Shown piece by piece: positions 15,325-23,963 of a stretch of DNA of 50,059 nt. Source of the stretch: an uncultured Collinsella sp. (lineage in GTDB: Bacteria; Actinomycetota; Coriobacteriia; Coriobacteriales; Coriobacteriaceae); the NCBI GenBank assembly GCA_959599095.1, contig CAUGGC010000017.1:1-50059 (forward strand). The letters run 5' to 3'. The notes beneath the pieces were generated by a model. It was given only the letters and a program-made list of their open reading frames with translations. It was not told where the DNA came from and did not search any database. Within the stretch, counting starts at the first letter, position 1. Each line of letters opens with the position of its first letter. The position numbers were made by a program, and so were the translations under genes.

Positions 15325-17901
15325 ATGGAATTTTACGCAAGCTGCCCCGAAGGCTTTGAGTCCGCACTCGCCGATGAGCTTAAACGCCTCGGGCTTTCGC
15401 ATGTTCGCCGGCTGAAGGGCCGCGCCACGTTTGAGGGCGAGCTCGAAGAAGGCTACCGCGCCTGTCTGTGGTCGCGCCTAGCGAGCCGCGTGTTTGCGGT
15501 GCTCGGGCGCTTTGAGGCGCAGGATGCCGATGAGCTGTACGATAGCGTTTACGACATCGCCTGGGAGAACATCGTCCGCCCCGGCGCCACCATTGCCATC
15601 ACCGCCCGCGGCGTGACCGAGCAGCTGCGCAACACGCGCTTCTCGGCCCTGCGCGCCAAGGACGCGCTGTGCGACCGTCTGGCCGAGACCACGGGCCGTC
15701 GCGCCGATGTCGACGCTGCCGATCCCGACGTTCACCTGTTGCTTTCGCTGCGCCAGCGCCGCGCGAGCATCAGCCTGGACCTTTCGGGCGACCCGCTGTT
15801 CAAGCGCCTGCCGCCCGCGGCGACCCGTGCCGGCGAGGGTGCGCACGTGTTGCGCCCCGACTACGCCGCCCTGGTGCTGGCGCAGGTCGGCTGGACCGCA
15901 CTGTGCGAGCGCGAGTTGACGGCCGACGATTACGGGAATGAAGCCCTTCCCACGCTAATCGATGCCTCGTGCGCCGGCGGCGGCCTGTTGCTGGAAGCCG
16001 TGAACATTCTGACCGACCGCGCCCCGGGCGCCGCACGCGAGCGCTGGGGCTTTGAGGGCTGGCAGCTACACGACGCCGCTCTGTGGGAGCAGCTGCTTGC
16101 CGAGGCGCGCGAGCGCGAGGCGGCAGCGCGCGAGCGCCAGGCGCGCATCGTGGCCATGGACATTGACCCCACCGCCCGCAAGACCGCCGAGCGCATGGTC
16201 AAGTGTGCCGGCTACAAGCGCTTTGTCGATTTTTGCGCCGCTAAGTCCGCCACCGTGCTGGACCACGCGGGCACTGTCGCCGGTGCCGCCCTCGTCGCGG
16301 ATACGACCGAGACACCGCTTTCACTCATGCACGATGCCATGACGCTCATCGGCGAGCTGCGCCGCGCCCCCGAGCTCGCTTCGGCGCCGGTCGCCGCGCT
16401 CACCCGCGACGGATTGCTGGCCCGCGCGCTCCACGCCGAGCCCAAGCGCTCGATCGCCGTCATGCCCAACAACGAGGAGGCGGCTATTGAGATTTGGCCC
16501 TCGCTCGACCACGCCGCCGCGGCATTTGAAGCAGCGATCAGCGCAGATGCCGAGGAACAGACCGCAGACGCTCATGACGAAGCCGCCGATACTCCCACGC
16601 CCGAGCCTGCCGCCACGCTCGACCTGGGCGACGGCAAACCGCTGCCCGTGCTCATCCCCGAGTCCGAGCAGTTCGCCAACCGCCTGCGCAAGAATGCCCG
16701 TCTGCGCCGCAAGTGGGCCAAGCGCGAGGGCGTGAGCTGCTACCGCGTCTACGATGCCGACCTACCCGACTACTCCGCCGCCATCGACCTGTACGAGGGC
16801 TGCCCGCAGACGCCGGGCCGCTGGCTCGTCATTGCCGAATACGCCGCGCCCAAGACCATCGACCCCGCGCTGGCCCAGGCCCGTATGCTCGACATTCTGG
16901 CCATCGCGCCGCGTATCCTTGATGTTCCGGCCGAGCATGTGCACGCCAAGGCCCGCATGCGTTCGCGCGGCGGCTCGCAGTACGGCAAACAGGGCGCCGG
17001 CAAGGGCGCATCGGGCGAGCGCGCCAATATCGCACGCCGCCGTCTGCCGCTCATCGAAGAGGGCGGACTCACCTTCGCCGTCAACTTTGACGACTACCTG
17101 GACGTCGGTATCTTCCTGGATCACCGCGTCACGCGCAACCTGGTGCGCGAGCACGCCAAGCAGGCGCGCCGCTTCCTCAACCTGTTTGCCTACACCGGCA
17201 CCGCCACCTGCTACGCGGCCGATGGCGGCGTCGAGGAAACCGTGACGGTCGACCTCTCCAACACCTATCTGGACTGGGCCGAGCGCAATATGCGCCAGAA
17301 CGGCTTTGTTGGTCCGCAGCATCATTTTGTGCGCGACGACGTGCTCGCCTGGATTCGCGACCAGCGCCAGACGCGCAACCGCTGGGACCTGATCTTTGTC
17401 GACCCGCCCACGTTTTCGAACTCGTCAAAGATGGGCCGCCGTACCTGGGATGTCCAGCGCGACCATGTTGAGCTGTTGGTCGGCGTATCGCGCCTGCTCG
17501 CACAGGGCGGCCACGCCATCTTTAGCTGCAACCTGCGCGGCTTCCGCCCCGAGACGCGCAAGCTCGCGCGCGCGGGCGTCGTGCTGGAGGACATTACGAC
17601 GCAGACCATTCCCGAGGACTTCGCGCGCAACCAGAAGGTGCACCACTGCTATATCGTGCGCCGCCTGCCCATCGAGGACGCCATGGCCGAGGTCGGCTTT
17701 AGCGCCGAGGAGATTGCCGAGCGAACCGAGGAGCTGCGCAACCCCGAGGCCCGCAAGCCTCGCGCGGCAGCGCCCGCGCACGCGCAGGCAGGCGACCAGG
17801 GGCCGCACGGCAACGGCAAGTCCAACTTTGCTGGCAAACCCTCCCCTGCCGGCAAGTCCAAAAAGAAGAAGTTCTACGCCAGCAAGCCCAAGGGCAAATA
17901 G
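15325..17901 (+). CDS. rlmL: RlmKL-like 23S rRNA methyltransferase
   Basis: An 858-residue protein with the layout of RlmKL (YcbY), which in E. coli makes m2G2445 and m7G2069 in 23S rRNA. A THUMP RNA-binding domain lies at about 50-150, an RlmL-like methyltransferase domain at about 165-370, and an RlmK-like domain at about 480-790. The RlmK half has FLNLFAYTGT near 617 and the DPPTF motif near 692. The RlmL half looks worn: the SAM motif reads DASCAGGGLLLEA, and I cannot find the NPPY motif. An Ala/Asp/Glu-rich linker lies near 390-440, and a basic Lys/Gly-rich tail of about 60 residues ends the protein. It is likely active as RlmK; RlmL activity is doubtful. Confidence 0.88.
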   Translation: MEFYASCPEGFESALADELKRLGLSHVRRLKGRATFEGELEEGYRACLWSRLASRVFAVLGRFEAQDADELYDSVYDIAWENIVRPGATIAITARGVTEQLRNTRFSALRAKDALCDRLAETTGRRADVDAADPDVHLLLSLRQRRASISLDLSGDPLFKRLPPAATRAGEGAHVLRPDYAALVLAQVGWTALCERELTADDYGNEALPTLIDASCAGGGLLLEAVNILTDRAPGAARERWGFEGWQLHDAALWEQLLAEAREREAAARERQARIVAMDIDPTARKTAERMVKCAGYKRFVDFCAAKSATVLDHAGTVAGAALVADTTETPLSLMHDAMTLIGELRRAPELASAPVAALTRDGLLARALHAEPKRSIAVMPNNEEAAIEIWPSLDHAAAAFEAAISADAEEQTADAHDEAADTPTPEPAATLDLGDGKPLPVLIPESEQFANRLRKNARLRRKWAKREGVSCYRVYDADLPDYSAAIDLYEGCPQTPGRWLVIAEYAAPKTIDPALAQARMLDILAIAPRILDVPAEHVHAKARMRSRGGSQYGKQGAGKGASGERANIARRRLPLIEEGGLTFAVNFDDYLDVGIFLDHRVTRNLVREHAKQARRFLNLFAYTGTATCYAADGGVEETVTVDLSNTYLDWAERNMRQNGFVGPQHHFVRDDVLAWIRDQRQTRNRWDLIFVDPPTFSNSSKMGRRTWDVQRDHVELLVGVSRLLAQGGHAIFSCNLRGFRPETRKLARAGVVLEDITTQTIPEDFARNQKVHHCYIVRRLPIEDAMAEVGFSAEEIAERTEELRNPEARKPRAAAPAHAQAGDQGPHGNGKSNFAGKPSPAGKSKKKKFYASKPKGK

Positions 17902-17907
17902 ACAACG

Positions 17908-17970
17908 TTGCGGTGGAATACGGACTGTTTTGCCTGGAATTAGGTAAATTTAGCCCGTATTTCACCGCAA
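17908..17970. terminator. Bidirectional terminator between convergent genes
   Basis: TTGCGGTGGAATACGG (17908-17923) pairs with CCGTATTTCACCGCAA (17955-17970) with one mismatch. It sits between the rRNA methyltransferase and the response regulator, which face each other. Confidence 0.65.
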
Positions 17971-17996
17971 CTCATATTGGGATGGCGGATGCCGAC

Positions 17997-18710
17997 CTAT
18001 CCCTGGATGACCAATCGGTAACCAATACCCACGTGCGTCTGGATATAGCGCGGATGCGCGGGATCGGACTCGATCTTCTTACGCAACGTGCCCATAAAGA
18101 CACGCAGGCTCGCCAGGTCGCTCTTGGTCGCCGTGCCCCAAATCTCGTGCAGGATAAACTGGTGCGTCAGTACCTTGTCGGCGTTATGCGCCAGCAGGCA
18201 CAGGAGCTTATACTCGATCGGCGTCAGATGCAGTTCCTCGCCATCCATCGTGGCGATGCCGGCATCAAAATCGATATGCAGCTCACCGGTATCGAACGAG
18301 CCCTCGGAGACAACGCCGCCCGTCTGCGCATACGAAAGGCGCCTGAGCGTCGTGCGAATGCGCGCGAGCAGCTCCTCGACCGAAAACGGCTTGGTCAGGT
18401 AGTCGTCGGCACCGGCATCGAGCGCGCGGATTTTGTCCGCGTCCTCGCTGCGCGCCGAGACCACGATGATCGGCATGCCCGACCACGTGCGCACCGACTC
18501 CACCACCTTGACGCCGTCCATATCGGGCAGGCCCAGATCGAGCAGCACAATGCTCGGTGCCTGCGATGAGGCGGCGGCGATGGCGGCATGGGCGGTCTCC
18601 ACAGCCATATGGCGCAAGCCGTGCGCCTCGAGCGCGGCAACAATAAGATTGCGAACGGCGGGGTCGTCCTCAACGACCAAGATGAGCGGTTTTACGGCAG
18701 AGTTCGGCAC
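17997..18710 (-). CDS. KdpE-like response regulator (OmpR family)
   Basis: A 237-residue response regulator. The receiver domain is at about 8-122, with acidic residues 14-16 (EDD), phospho-acceptor Asp-58 (LLDLGLPD) and the conserved lysine in LTKPF. The winged-helix output domain is at about 140-230 (LTPIEYKLLCLLAHN). Its sequence is closest by eye to KdpE, which in other bacteria controls potassium uptake genes. The GTG start at 18710 is set by AAGGAG 7 bp upstream, which overlaps the end of the kinase gene; the stop of that gene is 5 bp before this start. It forms a two-component pair with the next gene on this strand. Confidence 0.92.
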   Translation of the reverse strand: MPNSAVKPLILVVEDDPAVRNLIVAALEAHGLRHMAVETAHAAIAAASSQAPSIVLLDLGLPDMDGVKVVESVRTWSGMPIIVVSARSEDADKIRALDAGADDYLTKPFSVEELLARIRTTLRRLSYAQTGGVVSEGSFDTGELHIDFDAGIATMDGEELHLTPIEYKLLCLLAHNADKVLTHQFILHEIWGTATKSDLASLRVFMGTLRKKIESDPAHPRYIQTHVGIGYRLVIQG

Positions 18711-18714
18711 AGCG

Positions 18715-20340
18715 TTACTCCTTATCAAACGAAACGTCGGCGGCGGGAAGCTCAATCGTAAAGACCGAACCGTGCGGGTCCGCCGCGGCAACCTCTATGC
18801 TACCGCCATGCGCCAACGCAATGGAACGGCAGAGCGAAAGACCCAGGCCAACGCTGCGGTGGCTGTCGGCCAGACCATGGTTGGCGGTATAGAACGACTC
18901 GAAGATCCGCTCGCGATCCTCGGGTGCGATGCCCGGACCATCATCGGCCACCGAGCACGCCACGCGTCCATCGTCGACGCTAATCGAAATCATGATATGC
19001 GAGCCCGCGGGCGTATAGGTGATGGCGTTGTTCACCAGATTGACCACCAGCTGCACCATCAGGCGTGCATCGACGTTGACGAGCGCCGGATCATCGCACG
19101 CCACCACCTTAAGGTCGTGCTCGCGCACGGCAGGGTTCACGTGGCGCAGCGCCTCCTCGACGATATCGTCCATGAGCTCGAGCGTGGTCGACAGGCGCAT
19201 ACCGCCACCCTCGAGCTTGGTGATGGCAAGCAGATTCTCGACGGTGGCGTTGAGCCACAGCGCATCCGAGCGAATGGATAGAAGCAGGCCGCGGCGCGTC
19301 TGGGCATCGAGCACTGCAGTGCCGGTCGAGCCCTGGTCGAGCAGCACGTCGGCATTACCCGAAATACTGGTAAGCGGCGTGCGCAGATCGTGCGAGATGG
19401 AGCGCAGCAGGTTGGCGCGCAGCTGTTCGTTTTTGGCGAGCACCGCCGCTTCCTCGCGGGCCTCCATGGCGCGAGCGCGGTCGAGCGCCAGCTCGCCTTC
19501 GCTCACGATGGCATCGGCAAGCGTCCGCTCCTCGTGCGTCAGCACGTCGGGCTCGGCAACAATAGCCAGCACGCCCACCACCGAGGCGGGGTCGCCCGAG
19601 CGGACGAAGCCGTCGCCCGTGCGAACCGTCAGGTATATTCCGTAGAACGCCGAGCCACCATAGGTGGCATCGAGCGGCGTTCCCACATAGGCGGACGCCG
19701 AGAGCCGCGGCGGCATCTGCCGCGCCAGTTCGTGCACCGGCGCGGCATCGCCCACGGCCGTGTAAGTCGCGCGCGGCAGCAGGTCATCGCCCTCGGCGTC
19801 GGCGCTGTACCACACGACCGGACAGCCCGAAAGACGCGCCAGCTGCGTTGCCATGGCATGGACAATCTGCTGCTGATCGGCGCACCGCTGCAGCATGCGG
19901 TTGGTCTCGAGCACCATATGCGTGCGGCGGTCGCTGGCAGCGGCCTGCGCCAGGGCACGGCGCAGGGCCAAGGCAATCGAGCTCGACACGAGCGAGACCA
20001 CAAACATGATGAAGAACATGCCGGGATAGACGCGGTCGATAAGCGACAGCGAGTAGCGCGGGTCGACAAACAAGAAGTTGTAGAGCGCCACGGCGGCAGC
20101 CGAGCTCAGCAAGCAATACAGGCGACTCCAGGTAAAGAATGCGCACAGCTGAACGGCGAACACATAGACGATCATGATGCTCGGCGCGAGACCCGGATGG
20201 TCGAGCAGCGCACCCACAATCGTCGCCGCGACCAACAGCCCCACCGATACGCAGGCGTCATACAGAGGAGTGCGGCGCGTCAGCGTTGTGCGCCGCCACC
20301 AAAAGCTATCGGCAATATCGCCGTCCGTACGGACGTCCAT
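18715..20340 (-). CDS. KdpD-like sensor histidine kinase lacking the N-terminal KdpD domains
   Basis: A 541-residue kinase equal to the C-terminal half of KdpD. Four membrane helices of the DUF4118 type lie at about 28-125, a GAF-like region at about 145-290, the dimerisation domain has phospho-acceptor His-317 (SISHDLRTPL), and the ATPase domain has N box LVVNLVNNAITYTP and G boxes DDGPGIAP and GLGLSL. Full KdpD is near 900 residues and starts with a Walker-containing KdpD domain and a USP domain, both missing here. No kdpFABC genes lie in the window; a Kup transporter gene is just upstream instead. I infer it senses potassium or turgor and controls kup. The ribosome binding site is a weak G-rich run. 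Confidence 0.9.
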   Translation of the reverse strand: MDVRTDGDIADSFWWRRTTLTRRTPLYDACVSVGLLVAATIVGALLDHPGLAPSIMIVYVFAVQLCAFFTWSRLYCLLSSAAAVALYNFLFVDPRYSLSLIDRVYPGMFFIMFVVSLVSSSIALALRRALAQAAASDRRTHMVLETNRMLQRCADQQQIVHAMATQLARLSGCPVVWYSADAEGDDLLPRATYTAVGDAAPVHELARQMPPRLSASAYVGTPLDATYGGSAFYGIYLTVRTGDGFVRSGDPASVVGVLAIVAEPDVLTHEERTLADAIVSEGELALDRARAMEAREEAAVLAKNEQLRANLLRSISHDLRTPLTSISGNADVLLDQGSTGTAVLDAQTRRGLLLSIRSDALWLNATVENLLAITKLEGGGMRLSTTLELMDDIVEEALRHVNPAVREHDLKVVACDDPALVNVDARLMVQLVVNLVNNAITYTPAGSHIMISISVDDGRVACSVADDGPGIAPEDRERIFESFYTANHGLADSHRSVGLGLSLCRSIALAHGGSIEVAAADPHGSVFTIELPAADVSFDKE

Positions 20341-20368
20341 CAGCGCCCCGCCCCTCTCTCAAAAACAA

Positions 20369-20406
20369 AAACCACCACAAAGGGACAGGCACCTTTGTGG
20401 TGGTTT
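20369..20406. terminator. Perfect 15-bp hairpin of the CAAAGG family
   Basis: AAACCACCACAAAGG (20369-20383) pairs perfectly with CCTTTGTGGTGGTTT (20392-20406). A further copy of TTGTGGTGGTT follows at about 20410-20420. It lies between the small membrane protein and the kinase gene and may separate their transcription. Confidence 0.6.
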
Positions 20407-20451
20407 CCCTTGTGGTGGTTCCAAGTGTATAGCCTTTGCAACCGGCGGTCG

Positions 20452-20646
20452 CTAGACAAACAGCACGTGCGCGAGCAGGGCACACACGCACACCGCTCCA
20501 AATACCAGTGCCACGATCGAGATCACGCGGTCGGCCATGTCCATGTTGGCACGATTCGTAAAGAACCGATCTTCGGCGGCGTCGACGCGCGCCTCACGCA
20601 CCAGCTCGGCCGCAAGATCGCGACCGTCAAGCACCTTTGCATCCAT
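20452..20646 (-). CDS. Small single-span membrane protein next to kup
   Basis: A 64-residue protein of unknown function. A charged N-terminal half (many Asp, Glu and Arg) is followed by a hydrophobic helix at about residues 37-62 that ends at the C-terminus. I chose the ATG at 20646 because GGGAGG lies 6 bp upstream; the same GGGAGGAAACC leader precedes kup. It is 69 bp downstream of kup and 111 bp upstream of the KdpD-like kinase, on the same strand. By position it could be a small accessory subunit of the potassium system, similar in idea to KdpF, but no sequence similarity supports that. Confidence 0.7.
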   Translation of the reverse strand: MDAKVLDGRDLAAELVREARVDAAEDRFFTNRANMDMADRVISIVALVFGAVCVCALLAHVLFV

Positions 20647-20715
20647 GGTTTCCTCCCAGGACTCAATCCCCGTCAATACAAGCCCACCCGTTCGCAGACA
20701 AACCTCGAGCGTCGA

Positions 20716-22743
20716 CTACGGCCGCTCGTTGGGAGCCAGGCGCTGCATCTTGTTCACGGCCTTGAACTTGGTGAACAGCGGCACGTACTCAAAGCTCACG
20801 TTGGAGTTCTCCAGGCCGTACCAACGCGCGGGCGTGCCGGCGGCGCGGCGGATGATGTACTTGAGCGTGATGGCCGTACGCTCGCTCGGCTCCACGTCGC
20901 TCTCGGGCGCCAGAAGCTTACGGATCAGGACGAACTTGAACGTGCCGATGTTACCCGGGTCCTTGTAGACCGAGTAGTCATGCGTCTGCGGCGGCAGCTC
21001 GCCAGTGGCAGCCAGGTCCTGAACAACCTGACGCAGGTAGGCATTGACGCGCTGGTTGATCTTGTAGCCCAGGTACAGATGCACGCGGAACACGTAGTCG
21101 GTGCCGAACGTCTCGACCGAATAGGCAAAGGTGTGCGGTTCGTCCATGGTCTCGACATTCACAAACCACCAGGCGCGGGCACGCTTGGGATGCTTGTCCA
21201 GAATCGAGTAGACGATGTCGCGGTCGATATAGTCGGTATGGGTGTCCTTGGTCAGGTACACGATGTTGTCGCTCAGGCGCTCGTAGCGATCGTCATCGCG
21301 CAGGCGCTTGAGCTGCGGCAGGTAGCTGCGCAGCGGCAGCAGCGTAAACTGGCGCTGCTCAACAGCCGTACCGTTGTACCAGCACACCATAATGCCCATG
21401 ATGAGTGCAGCCATGAGGATGGTGAAGTAGCCGCCGTGGAAGAACTTGGTGAGCGAGCTCACGAAGAAGAAGCCTTCGAGCAAAAGGAAGAAGGCCGCGA
21501 AAATCCACGGAGCAACCTTGAGCTTGCGCTCCTCGTGCAGGTAGAAGAAGAGCAGCAGCGTGGTGCACATCATAGTCAGCGTAATGGCAAGGCCGTAGGC
21601 GGCTTCCATATGCGCCGAGTTCTGGAACAGCAGCACCACAATGACGCAGCCGACAAGCATGACGTTGTTGACCATGGGGATGTAGAGCTGGCCCTTGGTC
21701 TCGGCAGGGTAGAAGACCTGCATGTGCGGCATGAGGTCCAGACGGCTGGCCTCGGACACCAGCGAGAATGCGCCGGTGATGAGCGCCTGCGAGGCAATGA
21801 TGGCCGCGACGGTGGAAAGGCCGACGGCAAACGGGCGCAGGCCCGGGGCGAGCATCTGGTAGAACGGGTTGAGATCGGCAATGCCCATGAGCTCGGGGTT
21901 GGCAGCGTTGTTCATAAGCCAAGCGCCCTGGCCCATATAGGACAGCAGCAGGCAGCACTTAACGAACGGCCAGGTAGCGTAGATATTGCCGCGGCCGACG
22001 TGGCCCATGTCGGAGTAGAGCGCCTCGGCACCGGTGGTGGCGAGGAAGCAGCTGCCCAGAATCATGATGCCCGCGTGGTTGTTGGGGCTCAACAAAAAGG
22101 CGATGCCGCGGAGCGGGTTGAGGCACAGCAGCACGGCGGGGTGCTGGAGGACAAAGAACAGACCCGTGCCGCCCAGGAATAGGAACCACAGCGTCATGAT
22201 GGGGCCAAAGGCGTGACCGATCTTGGCCGTACCGATGCGCTGTACCAAGAAGAGCACGATGATGATGGCGAGCGTAATGGCGACGACGCGGCCCTGGTCA
22301 TCGCCCAGCACGGCATGGACCGCCGGGATAGTGCGCAGGCCCTCGATGGCCGTGGTAACGGTAACGGCCGGCGTCAGGATGCCGTCGGCGAGCAACGCGG
22401 CGCCACCCAGCATGGCGGGGATGATAAGCCACTTGCCGCAACGCTTGACCAGGCTGTACAGGGCAAAGATGCCGCCCTCGCCATGGTTATCGGCGCGCAG
22501 CGAGATGAGCACATACTTGATGGTGGTCAGCAGCGTGACCGTCCACACGACAAGGGAGAGCGCGCCGAGCACGAACTCCTCCGTGACGCTTCCGATGCCG
22601 CCGTTGCCGGCAACGAGCGCCTTGGTTACATACATAGGGCTGGTGCCGATATCGCCGTACACCACGCCCAGCGTGACGAGCATCGCCGAGATGCTCACAG
22701 GAATCGCAGCGTGCGAGGCTGCCTCCTTGGCCTTTTGTTCCAT
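20716..22743 (-). CDS. kup: Kup-type potassium uptake transporter
   Basis: A 675-residue KUP/HAK/KT potassium:proton symporter. The diagnostic first helix reads LVTLGVVYGDIGTSPMYV, and about twelve membrane helices cover residues 15-460, with the phrases NNHAGIMILGSCFLATTGAE and GQGAWLMN that are typical of the family. The C-terminal 200 residues are the cytoplasmic domain. I chose the ATG at 22743 because GGGAGG lies 10 bp upstream; the longer frame would start on that site. It heads a minus-strand group with the small membrane protein and the KdpDE-like pair, which fits potassium homeostasis. The length is slightly above the usual 620-630 residues. Confidence 0.95.
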   Translation of the reverse strand: MEQKAKEAASHAAIPVSISAMLVTLGVVYGDIGTSPMYVTKALVAGNGGIGSVTEEFVLGALSLVVWTVTLLTTIKYVLISLRADNHGEGGIFALYSLVKRCGKWLIIPAMLGGAALLADGILTPAVTVTTAIEGLRTIPAVHAVLGDDQGRVVAITLAIIIVLFLVQRIGTAKIGHAFGPIMTLWFLFLGGTGLFFVLQHPAVLLCLNPLRGIAFLLSPNNHAGIMILGSCFLATTGAEALYSDMGHVGRGNIYATWPFVKCCLLLSYMGQGAWLMNNAANPELMGIADLNPFYQMLAPGLRPFAVGLSTVAAIIASQALITGAFSLVSEASRLDLMPHMQVFYPAETKGQLYIPMVNNVMLVGCVIVVLLFQNSAHMEAAYGLAITLTMMCTTLLLFFYLHEERKLKVAPWIFAAFFLLLEGFFFVSSLTKFFHGGYFTILMAALIMGIMVCWYNGTAVEQRQFTLLPLRSYLPQLKRLRDDDRYERLSDNIVYLTKDTHTDYIDRDIVYSILDKHPKRARAWWFVNVETMDEPHTFAYSVETFGTDYVFRVHLYLGYKINQRVNAYLRQVVQDLAATGELPPQTHDYSVYKDPGNIGTFKFVLIRKLLAPESDVEPSERTAITLKYIIRRAAGTPARWYGLENSNVSFEYVPLFTKFKAVNKMQRLAPNERP

Positions 22744-22778
22744 AAGCCGGTTTCCTCCCAACTTTAATGTTCGAAGGG

Positions 22779-22784
22779 ATTATA
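22779..22784 (-). promoter_or_regulatory. Probable -10 box for kup
   Basis: On the minus strand TATAAT lies 35 bp upstream of the kup start. The -35 region is A/T-rich without a clear match. Confidence 0.45.
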
Positions 22785-22866
22785 GGTAATCGGCCCATGT
22801 TTTAATGCACTGTTTTCCCAGCTAGATAAAGATTTATACAGTCTTTAGGCTACCGCGGCGATATGG

Positions 22867-22899
22867 AATGTGGCAAAGGGACTGTCCCCTTGTCACATT
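22867..22899. terminator. Hairpin of the CAAAGG family after the nitroreductase gene
   Basis: AATGTGGCAAAGGG (22867-22880) pairs with CCCCTTGTCACATT (22886-22899) at 12 of 14 positions. It begins right after the nitroreductase stop on the minus strand and probably ends that transcript. Confidence 0.6.
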
Positions 22900-22901
22900 C
22901 G

Positions 22902-23750
22902 TCATTTTCCGAGCCAGTTTTTAAACCACCACTCCATGGATCGGCTCATCTCGGCCATAAAAGGACTGGTGTGTTTGCGGGTGTAGATATCCACCACGCG
23001 CTCGCCCACCTTGCGGGCGTGCGGGCGAAACATCGCATCCATCTCGGCCACCTGTGCATCCATAGTCGCGGTATCGGCGCGGCGATAGCGCTCCTCGTGC
23101 ACCAGGTTCACCACGGGATGTGCGATTGCCGGGCGCTCCTTGCGGGGTGTGCCGATGATGAGCATCGATAGCGGCATGGTATAGGGCGGCAGATCGAGCA
23201 GCTCGGCAACTTCCTCGGCGTTCTCCACGATGTCGCCAATGTAGCAGCTCCCCAGGCCCAGGGCCTCGGCGGCAACCACGGCGTTTTGCGCAGCGATCAC
23301 GGCATCCTGCGCCGCGATGGCAAAGTCGCCCAGACCCGGTGCACGACGGGGCGACTTGCCCGTGCGCTCGACAAACTCGGGCTCAAAGCAGCCCACGTGC
23401 TCAAACAGATCGATCCACTTGGCATAGTCGACCACAAATATTAGTGCCCAGGGCGCCTTAGCGATCATGGGCTGGTGGTCGCACAGGTCGGCGAGGCGGT
23501 CCAGCGTAGCCTGCTCGCGAATGCTTACGATGGAATACATCATCATGGCGCCCGCCGACGGTGCGCGGCTCGCCGCATGCAAGATCGCCGCCCGCTGCTC
23601 GTCGGTCACCGCTACGGGACGGTCGCTGTCATCGCGCGCGAAAGCACGCGTAGAGGAACGGTGCTCCAACGTGTCCAGCACCGCATTGCCCGTCGTCTCG
23701 ACCGGATAGCCACACGTATCCACAGCCTTGGTGCAAACCTGCTCGTTCAT
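22902..23750 (-). CDS. Nitroreductase family protein
   Basis: A 282-residue FMN-dependent nitroreductase-fold enzyme. The FMN phosphate-binding segment is LEHRSSTRAF near residues 29-38. The central phrases APSAGAMMMYS and KAPWALIFV and the C-terminal flavin segment ALGLGSCYIGDI are typical of the family. The last 70 residues form an extension ending in a Trp-rich helix (MEWWFKNWLGK). Members reduce nitro groups, quinones or other electron acceptors with NAD(P)H; the physiological substrate is unknown. A GAGG element lies 5 bp before the ATG. It stands alone between the kup gene and the divergent LTA-synthase-family gene. Confidence 0.9.
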   Translation of the reverse strand: MNEQVCTKAVDTCGYPVETTGNAVLDTLEHRSSTRAFARDDSDRPVAVTDEQRAAILHAASRAPSAGAMMMYSIVSIREQATLDRLADLCDHQPMIAKAPWALIFVVDYAKWIDLFEHVGCFEPEFVERTGKSPRRAPGLGDFAIAAQDAVIAAQNAVVAAEALGLGSCYIGDIVENAEEVAELLDLPPYTMPLSMLIIGTPRKERPAIAHPVVNLVHEERYRRADTATMDAQVAEMDAMFRPHARKVGERVVDIYTRKHTSPFMAEMSRSMEWWFKNWLGK

Positions 23751-23963
23751 CGCCTCATCCTCGCTAATTCTTTAAGAAGCCTTTACGTTTCCGTGTAATT
23801 CCCGTCCATTATCGCGCACGTCGCCACTACATTGCGCCACACTGTCACACCCGCGCGTTATTATGGCTGGTTGTTGTGCGCAGCCCTCAAATGCAGCGCA
23901 TATTTAGGTAACAATCGGGTAAACCCCCGCTTTCGTAGGTTTTAGTTTGTGAGGAGTCTCAGC

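Noticed and set aside
19390..22182. 930-codon frame antisense to the histidine kinase and kup
   Set aside because: Shadow frame of high-GC coding DNA; low-complexity His/Arg/Gln composition.
22744..22901. Cyclic di-AMP (ydaO/kimA) riboswitch upstream of kup
   Set aside because: The leader from the -10 box to the start is only about 30 bp, too short for that riboswitch, and I see none of its conserved elements.
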